In this document: piece after piece, positions 13,996-20,341 of the stretch
Numbering within the stretch: position 1 is the first letter of the stretch
Layout: every line of letters begins with the position of its first letter
Source: GCA-002862325 sp036339295
Lineage (GTDB): Bacteria; Planctomycetota; Phycisphaerae; Phycisphaerales; SM1A02
Assembly: GCA_036339295.1 (NCBI GenBank)
Contig: JAYZBK010000110.1
Span: 1 to 22,383 of the forward strand
DNA length: 22,383 nucleotides
Reading direction: 5' to 3'
Position numbers and translations under genes: made by a program
The notes under the pieces: generated by a model
The model's input: the letters and a program-made list of their open reading frames with translations, nothing else
Database searches by the model: none
Told to the model about the DNA's origin: nothing

Positions 13996-16569
13996 GTGGC
14001 TTCGGGATCATCCTCCACGTTCGAGGCAAGAGCGGCCCGATGGACGGATTCATCGGAGGCGGCCGTTTGGCAGCCTCGCGGTGGTCGCCTTGGCATCCTG
14101 CTCGGCGTTGGTGTCGTGGGAGGTGCGTGGCTCGCCGGTGCCCTGATCGATGTCTTGGCCGCGTACTCGTTCGCCGACCCGGTCATCGTTGGCGGTCCCG
14201 GTTTCGGTCCTGCGACCGTGGGGGGTGCGGCCGTCATGTGCCTGGCGATCTCAGCGATGGTGGTCGTTCGGCTTGCGTTTCGCCTCGCTCGAAGAGCGAC
14301 CACGCACGATCGGGCGGGCCGTGTCCTGCTGGTGATCGGCATGGCGTCTCTCGCGGCCGCTCGCACCTTCGCGGTGGGCGCCGATGCCTCGATGATGAAG
14401 ACGATCGGCGAGGCGGTGGCGGGGGGGATCGTTGGCGTCGAGGGGGTCGTGACCGCGGGACGGTTGGTCGATCGACCCGGACGGGATCCGGAGGCCGTCC
14501 GATGGTTGCTCGACCTGGTCGTCGAAGCCGGCGATCTCCCGTCCCTCGCGGGGCGACGGCTCCAGATCGAGGTCGCCCGTCCGCCCCTGGTCGATCCGAT
14601 CGGATGCAGGATCCGTGCGACCGGCACCTGGCGACCATGGGTCCGTGGTCGCAATCCCGGCGAGGCGCGACCCCACGTCTCGATCGGACGGGTGCCCGGA
14701 ACGCTTCGTGTCCCGGATCCAGGCCTGATGGAGATCGTCGAGGACTCGACCGTCCACGTCTCGAGGTGGATGACGGCGTGGCGGAACGGATGGACGGCGG
14801 CCGCGAGGCGGGTCGAGGATCGCGTGTTCGCCGAAGGTCACCGGTCGGGCCTGGTTCCCGCGATGGTCGCGGGTGATCGGTCTCGCCTCGACCCGACGCT
14901 TCGCAGCGCCGCGGTGCGTGCCGGACTGGCCCACGTCCTCGCCATCAGCGGCCTGCACCTGGTCGTGGTCGCCACCCTCGTCGCCGCCCTCGTCGGGCGT
15001 CGGCAGGCGTGGTCGGGCATCGTCGTGGTGATCGGCATGGTGGTCTTCGGATTCCTGGTGACGTCCACCGCGAGTGTCGTCCGAGCGGTCGCGACCGCGG
15101 TGGTGGGTGGAACCCTCCTTTGCGTCGGACGGGCCGTTCGTGGGCCTTCCATCCTCGGCGTCGTGCTCGCCGGGATGACGTGGATCGATCCATTCATCGT
15201 CGGCCGCGTCGGATTCCAGCTCACCATGGCGGCCACGACCGCCATCGTCTGGTCGTCTTCCGCGGTCGAGCGTCGCTGGTTCGATCGACGCGACCTGATC
15301 GGGACCACCCGGCGGTCGACCGTGGTCGGGCGACTCCGGTCCGTGGCGGCGATCTGTCTCGTCACCTGGATCGCCACGGCACCGATCACGCTCGGACGAT
15401 TCGGGACGTTGTCCCTCATTTCCGTACCCGGGACGATGGCGGTCCTCCCCATCCTTCCATGGCTGCTCGGGTCGGCGTTGACCGCGACCGGTCTCGAGAT
15501 GGTCCGTCCCGGCCTCGCACTTCACCCGATCGACCTCGTGGTTCGATGGTCGTTTGGAGGCTTCGAATGGGTCGTCGAGGGTGCTTCGTGCCTCGTCGAC
15601 CCGCTCTCGACCACGACCACGGACCTCGGGTCCGTCATCGCCTTTCCGACCGCCGTCGCGACGGCGGTCCTTCTCGGGGTGGCCGGGGATCTTCGGCGTC
15701 GGCTGGGCCTCGTGGCCGTGGTCGTCGCCACGACCATCGCCGCCAGCCCGATCAACGGTGACGTGGAACCGCGGGTGAGGATGATCGACGTCGGGGACGG
15801 CACCTGCATCCTCGTCCGCAACGGACGCTCCGCCGTCCTCTTCGATGCGGGAAGCAACGGTCGGCCCGAGGTGGGCGTGCGGACCATCGTCCCGGCGCTC
15901 CGACGAGTCGGGATTCGGCGACTCGATGCGATCGTGGTGTCTCACGCCAACACCGATCACTTCCAGGCGGTCCCGGGCATCGTCGAATCGATGGCGGTCG
16001 ACCTCGTCGTGGTGGGCGAGCCGCTCCTGGTCGCGTCGCGATCGGGCGATCGACCCGACCTCGTCGAGTGGCTCCGGCGGCTCGAGCGATCGGAGGTCGA
16101 GATTCGTTCGGTCGGTCGGGGTGACCGCGGCGACTGGGCAGGATTGGACTGGACGGTGCTCCACCCACGCCGCGGTGAACCGAACCGGACGGTCAACGAC
16201 GGTTCGCTGGTCCTCCGGGTCGAGGCCCCCGACTCGATGGGCGGGAGTCTCCTTCTGTGTGGCGACATCCAGGACGAAGGCATCGCCCGACTCCTGTCAC
16301 GCGAGCCCGGACTCGCGGCGTCGGTGCTCGAGTTGCCGCATCACGGGAGCTGGCGCCCGATCGCGGCGGAGCTGGTTCACCGGGTCGATCCACGGGCGGT
16401 GATCCAGTCGACCGGCGCGCGGCGATGGCGACACGACCGGTTCGGCCCGGCCTGTTTCGGTCGTCGACGGTTCGTGACCGCCCGGGACGGAAGCTTCGTC
16501 CTCGAGTTCTCGGCGTTCGGTCCGACGGACGGCGGCTCGGTTCAGAAGAACCGAAGGCCGGCTTCGTAG
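13996..16569 (+). CDS. comEC: ComEC/Rec2-family DNA uptake channel protein
   Basis: ComEC forms the inner-membrane channel for single-stranded DNA in natural transformation. This copy has 857 residues, of normal length. The N-terminal part (about 30-200) holds hydrophobic segments and a soluble region like the ComEC N-terminal domain. The central competence domain contains 'LAHVLAISGLHLVVV' (A316-I-S-G-L-H321), the most typical family motif, followed by many membrane helices to about 590. A C-terminal metallo-beta-lactamase-like domain begins near 'RVRMIDVGDGTCILVRNG' and includes SHANTDH (His650, Asp654, His655), 'GDIQDEG' and LPHHGS (His782-His783). Catalytic-type residues are present, but the usual second His or Asp of the H-x-(H/D)-x-D-H motif is Asn652. 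The GTG at 13996 is the first start; a better one is not seen. No comEA or pilus genes are nearby. Confidence 0.9.
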   Translation: MASGSSSTFEARAARWTDSSEAAVWQPRGGRLGILLGVGVVGGAWLAGALIDVLAAYSFADPVIVGGPGFGPATVGGAAVMCLAISAMVVVRLAFRLARRATTHDRAGRVLLVIGMASLAAARTFAVGADASMMKTIGEAVAGGIVGVEGVVTAGRLVDRPGRDPEAVRWLLDLVVEAGDLPSLAGRRLQIEVARPPLVDPIGCRIRATGTWRPWVRGRNPGEARPHVSIGRVPGTLRVPDPGLMEIVEDSTVHVSRWMTAWRNGWTAAARRVEDRVFAEGHRSGLVPAMVAGDRSRLDPTLRSAAVRAGLAHVLAISGLHLVVVATLVAALVGRRQAWSGIVVVIGMVVFGFLVTSTASVVRAVATAVVGGTLLCVGRAVRGPSILGVVLAGMTWIDPFIVGRVGFQLTMAATTAIVWSSSAVERRWFDRRDLIGTTRRSTVVGRLRSVAAICLVTWIATAPITLGRFGTLSLISVPGTMAVLPILPWLLGSALTATGLEMVRPGLALHPIDLVVRWSFGGFEWVVEGASCLVDPLSTTTTDLGSVIAFPTAVATAVLLGVAGDLRRRLGLVAVVVATTIAASPINGDVEPRVRMIDVGDGTCILVRNGRSAVLFDAGSNGRPEVGVRTIVPALRRVGIRRLDAIVVSHANTDHFQAVPGIVESMAVDLVVVGEPLLVASRSGDRPDLVEWLRRLERSEVEIRSVGRGDRGDWAGLDWTVLHPRRGEPNRTVNDGSLVLRVEAPDSMGGSLLLCGDIQDEGIARLLSREPGLAASVLELPHHGSWRPIAAELVHRVDPRAVIQSTGARRWRHDRFGPACFGRRRFVTARDGSFVLEFSAFGPTDGGSVQKNRRPAS

Positions 16570-16865
16570 CCGGTTCCGCCCGAACCACCCCGGCACCAGA
16601 CGACCATGCAGGCCTGGTCGAGGCGTCGCCCTTCCGGCAGGGTCGAGACGAGCGTCCCGGTCATGCCCTCGATGAGCGGCGTGGTCGACCGGATCCGCAT
16701 GCCGGTCTCGCTCAGGTCGACGGTTCGGTAGCGAACGGTCTCGCTGGGGCGGAAGTGCCACGACATCACGACTTCGGTGTCCACCGTGGCGCGGGTGGCG
16801 TCCCGGCGGTCGACCGACGCGAGGTCGGCGGTCTCGTTCCTTCCGATCATGGAATCGTTCAACAT
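16542..16865 (-). CDS. Single-domain PilZ protein
   Basis: This 107-residue protein has the two PilZ motifs that bind cyclic di-GMP: RDATR (Arg21-x3-Arg25) and DLSETG (Asp50-x-Ser52-x-x-Gly55). They are separated by about 24 residues, as usual. The rest is beta-rich with 'MTGTLVSTLPEG' and ends 'YEAGLRFF'. It has no membrane segment or other domain, so it may act as a small c-di-GMP effector on a partner. GAGGAA lies 2 nt before the ATG at 16865. The 3' end overlaps comEC by 28 bp on the opposite strand. In window terms it is the effector counterpart of the HDOD-GGDEF protein, though they are 13 kb apart. Confidence 0.85.
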   Translation of the reverse strand: MLNDSMIGRNETADLASVDRRDATRATVDTEVVMSWHFRPSETVRYRTVDLSETGMRIRSTTPLIEGMTGTLVSTLPEGRRLDQACMVVWCRGGSGGTGYEAGLRFF

Positions 16866-17029
16866 GGTTCCTCAGGATCGGGTCGAGGAGCCGGCTCGTC
16901 CTGTGAAGTCCCCGAGAAGGACCGCGTCCCCCGTGCGTTGTACGACTGGTGAGAGGTGTGCCACCGCGTCCGGATTTCGAACCATCGGTTCGATAACCGC
17001 CTTCCCGGGCATCGAGAGGGGGGTGTTCA

Positions 17030-17043
17030 CCCTCGATCGAGGG
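17030..17043. other. Perfect 14-bp palindrome in the divergent gap
   Basis: CCCTCGATCGAGGG is a full palindrome in the 234-nt gap between the PilZ gene and the membrane protein gene. A possible operator, though it could be chance in GATCG-rich DNA. The rest of the gap has no clear promoter; a weak TAGAGA is at 17089-17094. Confidence 0.3.
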
Positions 17044-17099
17044 CCATTCCCCGGCCGATCGCCGCAGCCTCGTCCCTTCTTCGACCGATAGAGAGACAG

Positions 17100-18338
17100 A
17101 TGAGCACCACGCCCGATCACGACGACGCTCCGGAGACGGAAGCCACCGCCGAGGACGATCTCGTTCGTTCGGTGCTTTCCGACGCGCAGGACCTCCTCGG
17201 CGAAGAGCCGCCTGCCGCCCCGACGTCGATCGAGTCGATGCTCGAGGAGGTCGAGCGACTCACCTCGAGCCTCCGGTCCTCGTCCGAGGAGGGGTCCCCC
17301 GAGGGGTCCGCGCCGGCGTCGACCGAGTCCCCGGCCGATGCCGACTCCGCCTTCGACCTGACGCATGTCTCCGAGTCGAAGCCGGTCCCCGTCGAGGATG
17401 CGGTGCCGGATCACGGCCCCGACGGGCCGAAGGTCGATCTCTTCGCGGAACCACCGGCCCCGGAGGTGACGCCCACCGAGACGATCAATCCCAGCCTCGC
17501 GTCGCCGACGCCCTCCATCGCCGATGACGCGTCGACGTTCTCGATCGAGACCACCCCGACCGATGCGGAGGTTCCTTCCGAGGACGACTCCGCGACCCGC
17601 CTCGAACGACTGATGGCCTCCCGTCTCGCGGAGGAGTACGACCAGGTCGCCGACGTGGAGGTTGAACCCGCTTCCTTCGACGCCGAGTTCACCGAAGAGG
17701 AGGCGACCCCGGACGAACTCGTCCTGGCTGCGGTCGGCGCCGACGTCGGGGTCCGGATGGAAGTCGTGGACGGGGGCGAGGATCCCGAGATCGGCCTCAG
17801 CTCGACCCGGGTGATTCCGGCGAGCGACCCGGCGACGGTCGAACACGTTCCGGTCGGCGACGTCGACGACTCGACCGTGGCGACCTCCGGAAGCATGGGC
17901 GGAAGGACCGGTGGCTTGACGCCCGCCGACGGCGGCCCCGATGCTCGAGCCCTGCCGGACGAATCGTCGCCCGAGGAGCCCGAGACGGTGTTGGAGGACG
18001 CGACCGACCCACCGGCCACCGCCGAAGCGACCGACGAGACGGAGCCGACGCTGGAGCCCGCCGGGGAATCCGAGGCCGAACGCGACGCGTCGGAGGAGAT
18101 CGAGGTGGTCGCGACCGCGTCCACCACGCTCCCGGGCCTGTTCCGTCGCGTCGCGACGCCGCTCGCCTTGTCGCTGATGCTCTGGGTTCCCATCGCCTGG
18201 ACGTTCGCCCTCGTCGGCCCGAAGCCGGTGGAAGCGGAGGTCGACGTCCTCCATCCCGGATTCGAGGGGGACGAGGTGGGGACGACCGACGAGGCGTCGA
18301 CCTCGAAGACGGACGACGACGAGTCGATCGGCGACTGA
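17100..18338 (+). CDS. Acidic, largely disordered single-pass membrane protein
   Basis: The protein has 412 residues. Residues 1 to about 345 are low-complexity and strongly acidic, dominated by Asp, Glu, Pro, Ser, Thr and Ala, with no recognised domain. Two short helical stretches stand out: 'LVRSVLSDAQDLLG' near the start and 'ATRLERLMASRLAEEYDQV' near 170. A hydrophobic segment (about 352-372, 'ATPLALSLMLWVPIAWTFALV') is preceded by FRRVA, so the long N-terminal part should be cytoplasmic. A 40-residue acidic tail ends 'DDDESIGD'. The ATG at 17100 follows a purine tract (GAGAGACAG); the frame opens earlier at 16956 but with noncoding-type residues. The pattern suggests a scaffold or spacer, but function is unknown. 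Possibly lineage-specific. Confidence 0.75.
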   Translation: MSTTPDHDDAPETEATAEDDLVRSVLSDAQDLLGEEPPAAPTSIESMLEEVERLTSSLRSSSEEGSPEGSAPASTESPADADSAFDLTHVSESKPVPVEDAVPDHGPDGPKVDLFAEPPAPEVTPTETINPSLASPTPSIADDASTFSIETTPTDAEVPSEDDSATRLERLMASRLAEEYDQVADVEVEPASFDAEFTEEEATPDELVLAAVGADVGVRMEVVDGGEDPEIGLSSTRVIPASDPATVEHVPVGDVDDSTVATSGSMGGRTGGLTPADGGPDARALPDESSPEEPETVLEDATDPPATAEATDETEPTLEPAGESEAERDASEEIEVVATASTTLPGLFRRVATPLALSLMLWVPIAWTFALVGPKPVEAEVDVLHPGFEGDEVGTTDEASTSKTDDDESIGD

Positions 18339-18361
18339 GTCGCCATCCGGCACCCCGTGAA

Positions 18362-18721
18362 TCAGATCCAGCTTCCAGTGGTCGTGCGGTCGCTCTCCGC
18401 GGCGTCGCCGGTGTTCACGAGCCCCGCCGGTTCGACCAGCATCACCGCGCACTCCTCCTCGGCCACCGGCCGGTGTTCGACCCCGCGCGGCACGACCAGC
18501 ATCTGGCCTTCGTGGAGCTCGACCGAGCGGTCGCGGAACTCCATGGTGAACGACCCCTTCAGCACGAGGAACATCTCGTCCTCGTCGGGGTGGCTGTGCC
18601 AGTCGAAGGCCCCGAGGAACTTCGCGAGCTTCACCTCCTGGCCGTTCAGCGCCGCGACGATCCGCGGCGACCAGTGATCGGAGAAGAGGGCGAGCTTGTC
18701 CGGGAGATCGATGGCGTCCAT
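18362..18721 (-). CDS. Small single-domain cupin
   Basis: This 119-residue protein is a single conserved barrel. The first cupin motif is G-A-F-D-W-H42-S-H44-P-D-E-D-E49-M-F-L-V-L-K-G, giving metal ligands His42, His44 and Glu49. The second is 'EGQMLVVPRGVEHRP' with His83. Such small cupins bind metal and act as isomerases, dioxygenases or sensors; the substrate is unknown. The start at 18721 is set by the N-terminal domain 'MDAIDLPDKLALFSDHWSP' and by a TACCCT box 6 nt upstream. Its frame continues backward into the neighbouring lectin gene but without cupin character. It lies 25 nt after the lectin gene stop. Confidence 0.85.
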   Translation of the reverse strand: MDAIDLPDKLALFSDHWSPRIVAALNGQEVKLAKFLGAFDWHSHPDEDEMFLVLKGSFTMEFRDRSVELHEGQMLVVPRGVEHRPVAEEECAVMLVEPAGLVNTGDAAESDRTTTGSWI

Positions 18722-18727
18722 GTCGCG

Positions 18728-18733
18728 AGGGTA
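18728..18733 (-). promoter_or_regulatory. -10 element TACCCT for a leaderless cupin transcript
   Basis: On the minus strand TACCCT, CGCGAC and ATG 18721 follow one another. The element sits in the 25-nt gap after the lectin gene, so the cupin probably has its own promoter. No Shine-Dalgarno is present. Confidence 0.5.
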
Positions 18734-18746
18734 TCGGCTGGCGTGC

Positions 18747-18870
18747 TCACGGGCAGTCGGGTTCGTCGCACGCGCCCCAGAGCGAGAGCAGGAGACCGAG
18801 GTCGCCGGCCCGGACGTCGCCGTCGCCGTCGAGGTCGGCCGCGGGCACCTCGCCACCGTCGGTGCCCCAC
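18747..18870. repeat. C-terminal coding duplication, copy 1
   Basis: This 124-bp segment coding the second dockerin-like repeat and tail ACDEPDCP matches 20218-20341 at 123 positions. The single difference is at a third position (AGCGAG versus AGGGAG). Similarity drops right past it, where the first repeat begins. Confidence 0.9.
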
Positions 18871-20075
18871 GCCGAGAGCATCAGTCCGAGATCCTCGGCG
18901 TCGACCAGACCGTCGTCGTTGAAGTCGCCCGGGCAGAGGCAGCAGTCCGGAACGCCGTCCCCGTCGTCGTCGGCAAGCGACCCATCGAGGATCTGCCCGT
19001 AGTCGACGATGCCGTCGCCGTTGCAGTCGGCCGACCATTCGACCAGGTAACCACTCACGTATGGAGCCCAATCAGGTAGATAGTCGTACCACCCTCCTCC
19101 ACTGCCACATCCCGAACTCGGGTCGCAGTGCAACGGACACATGATGGCCAGTTCGGGACTGCTGTTGTTGGGCTCGCACTGGTTCCAACGCGTGTAGCCC
19201 CACTCCTCGCCGTCCAACCAGGTCCAGTCTCCGCCTTGCACCTTGTAGGCACCGAGCCAGGAGGTGCTGCTCCAACCCTGATCGCACATCCAGCTGTCTT
19301 CCGGCTCGGCGCTGAGTGAAGCAAGGTCGCCGCCTGCTTGGAGGGCCTGCTCTCTCGCTTCCCAGAACGTGATGGGACCCGTCACGACCGATTCATACCA
19401 GTGTCCGTTCCCCCCTTCGTCCACCCGCCACTGAATCGGTCCACAGTTGTCCGGGACGCCGTTGCCGTCGTCGTCGGCGAGCGACCCATCGAGGATCTGT
19501 CCGTAGTCGACGATGCCGTCGCCGTTGCAGTCGGCCGACCATTCGATGATCCAGCCGAGATCCTCCACCACCTCGCCGCAGCTGTCCGTGTTGTCGTGCC
19601 ACCCCGCGAACCCGCCGGTGTGCGCGCTGGCGTACATGACGACGTGGGTCTCTTCGATGCCGTTGATCGTGTCGCTCGGCTGGTTGTTGTGGGGGGACCA
19701 GGCCGTGTAGCTCCAGGGTTCGCCGGTGATCCAGTTCCAGCCCGAATCCGGGGAGGGGGCATCGTCGTCCTGGAAGGCCCCGAGGCGACCAACCGAGTAG
19801 TACCCGTTGTAGGGGGGAATCAGGGCATCGACGAAGGCGTTCTCCCCGTCGGAGTGGATGGTGACGAGAGAGGCCCCGAGCTCGTTGGCCCGGCGTTCGG
19901 AATCCTCGATGCACTCTCGAGGGAGGAAGACGAACTGGTACCAGTGGCCATTGCCACCGGTCTTCGCGCTCCACTGAACGGGATCCTGCCCGCAGGTCTC
20001 TCCCGGGGTGGCGAGGACGAGGAAGGCGAGGAACAGCCAGGCTGCCAGGTCGAGAGAGGGATGCCTGCGTCGCAT
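18747..20075 (-). CDS. Secreted double C-type-lectin-like protein with dockerin-like pair
   Basis: The protein has 442 residues with a signal peptide (MRRR followed by LAAWLFLAFLVLA). Two C-type-lectin-like domains follow at about 33-180 and 214-347. Each opens with GGNGHWY and ends (I/V)EWSADCNGDG. The second has the EPN motif (301-303), which in animal lectins favours mannose-type sugars; the first has 'WNWITGEPWSYTAWS'. Each lectin domain is followed by a DCNGDGIVDYGQILDGS EF-hand-like linker. The C-terminus (about 381-434) has two dockerin-like repeats ending SAWG and SLWG, then ACDEPDCP. No enzyme domain is seen, so glycan binding or adhesion is inferred. AAGGAG 9 nt before ATG 20075 sets the start. 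The lectin parts are visibly less GC-rich than the linkers and tail. Confidence 0.85.
   Translation of the reverse strand: MRRRHPSLDLAAWLFLAFLVLATPGETCGQDPVQWSAKTGGNGHWYQFVFLPRECIEDSERRANELGASLVTIHSDGENAFVDALIPPYNGYYSVGRLGAFQDDDAPSPDSGWNWITGEPWSYTAWSPHNNQPSDTINGIEETHVVMYASAHTGGFAGWHDNTDSCGEVVEDLGWIIEWSADCNGDGIVDYGQILDGSLADDDGNGVPDNCGPIQWRVDEGGNGHWYESVVTGPITFWEAREQALQAGGDLASLSAEPEDSWMCDQGWSSTSWLGAYKVQGGDWTWLDGEEWGYTRWNQCEPNNSSPELAIMCPLHCDPSSGCGSGGGWYDYLPDWAPYVSGYLVEWSADCNGDGIVDYGQILDGSLADDDGDGVPDCCLCPGDFNDDGLVDAEDLGLMLSAWGTDGGEVPAADLDGDGDVRAGDLGLLLSLWGACDEPDCP
18977..19042. repeat. 66-bp EF-hand linker repeat, copy 1
   Basis: This codes for the end of a lectin domain and the DCNGDGIVDYGQILDGS linker. 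It recurs at 19481-19546 (one mismatch) within the same gene and, more diverged, at 21432-21497 in the next gene. Confidence 0.85.
19481..19546. repeat. 66-bp EF-hand linker repeat, copy 2
   Basis: Sits after the first lectin domain of the double-lectin gene and matches copy 1 except for one base (CTGT versus CTGC). It shows an internal lectin-linker duplication. Confidence 0.85.
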
Positions 20076-20084
20076 GGGAAAGAG

Positions 20085-20091
20085 CTCCTTC
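20085..20091 (-). promoter_or_regulatory. Shine-Dalgarno GAAGGAG of the double-lectin gene
   Basis: On the minus strand GAAGGAG lies 9 nt before the ATG at 20075. The same GAAGGAG precedes the next gene's start, at a spacing of 10 nt from ATG 22002. Confidence 0.7.
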
Positions 20092-20131
20092 GTGCCTGCG
20101 ATGGATCCCCGGAAGCTCGAATCGACCGCCC

Positions 20132-20137
20132 AGTGTA
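20132..20137 (-). promoter_or_regulatory. Candidate -10 TACACT for the double-lectin gene
   Basis: TACACT on the minus strand lies 56 nt before the ATG, just past the hairpin. The same hexamer is at the same place before the lectin/RCC1 gene, giving a leader of about 50 nt with a Shine-Dalgarno. Confidence 0.45.
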
Positions 20138-20140
20138 TGA

Positions 20141-20198
20141 ACCGCCCCCGCGAACTCCCAGAGGAATCCGCGGGGGCGGGGATGGGTGGGGGATGGCG
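20141..20198. repeat. 58-bp identical intergenic block with hairpin, copy A
   Basis: This is identical over 58 bp to 22072-22129. It contains an 11-bp perfect stem (CCGCCCCCGCG, 20142-20152, with 20169-20179) around the loop AACTCCCAGAGGAATC. It lies after the lectin/RCC1 stop and before the next promoter, so it is a probable terminator, though without a T-run. Confidence 0.85.
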
Positions 20199-20217
20199 CT
20201 CGGCGCCAGTGGCCTTT

Positions 20218-20341
20218 TCACGGGCAGTCGGGTTCGTCGCACGCGCCCCAGAGGGAGAGCAGGAGACCGAGGTCGCCGGCCCGGACGTCGCCGTCGCCGT
20301 CGAGGTCGGCCGCGGGCACCTCGCCACCGTCGGTGCCCCAC
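20218..20341. repeat. C-terminal coding duplication, copy 2
   Basis: Partner of 18747-18870 with one mismatch in 124 bp. It codes the second dockerin-like repeat and the tail ACDEPDCP of the lectin/RCC1 protein. Confidence 0.9.

Noticed and set aside
14251..16164. Minus-strand frame of 637 codons opposite comEC
   Set aside because: It is rich in Asp, Arg, Gly and His with no motif. The plus-strand frame has the conserved ComEC motifs.
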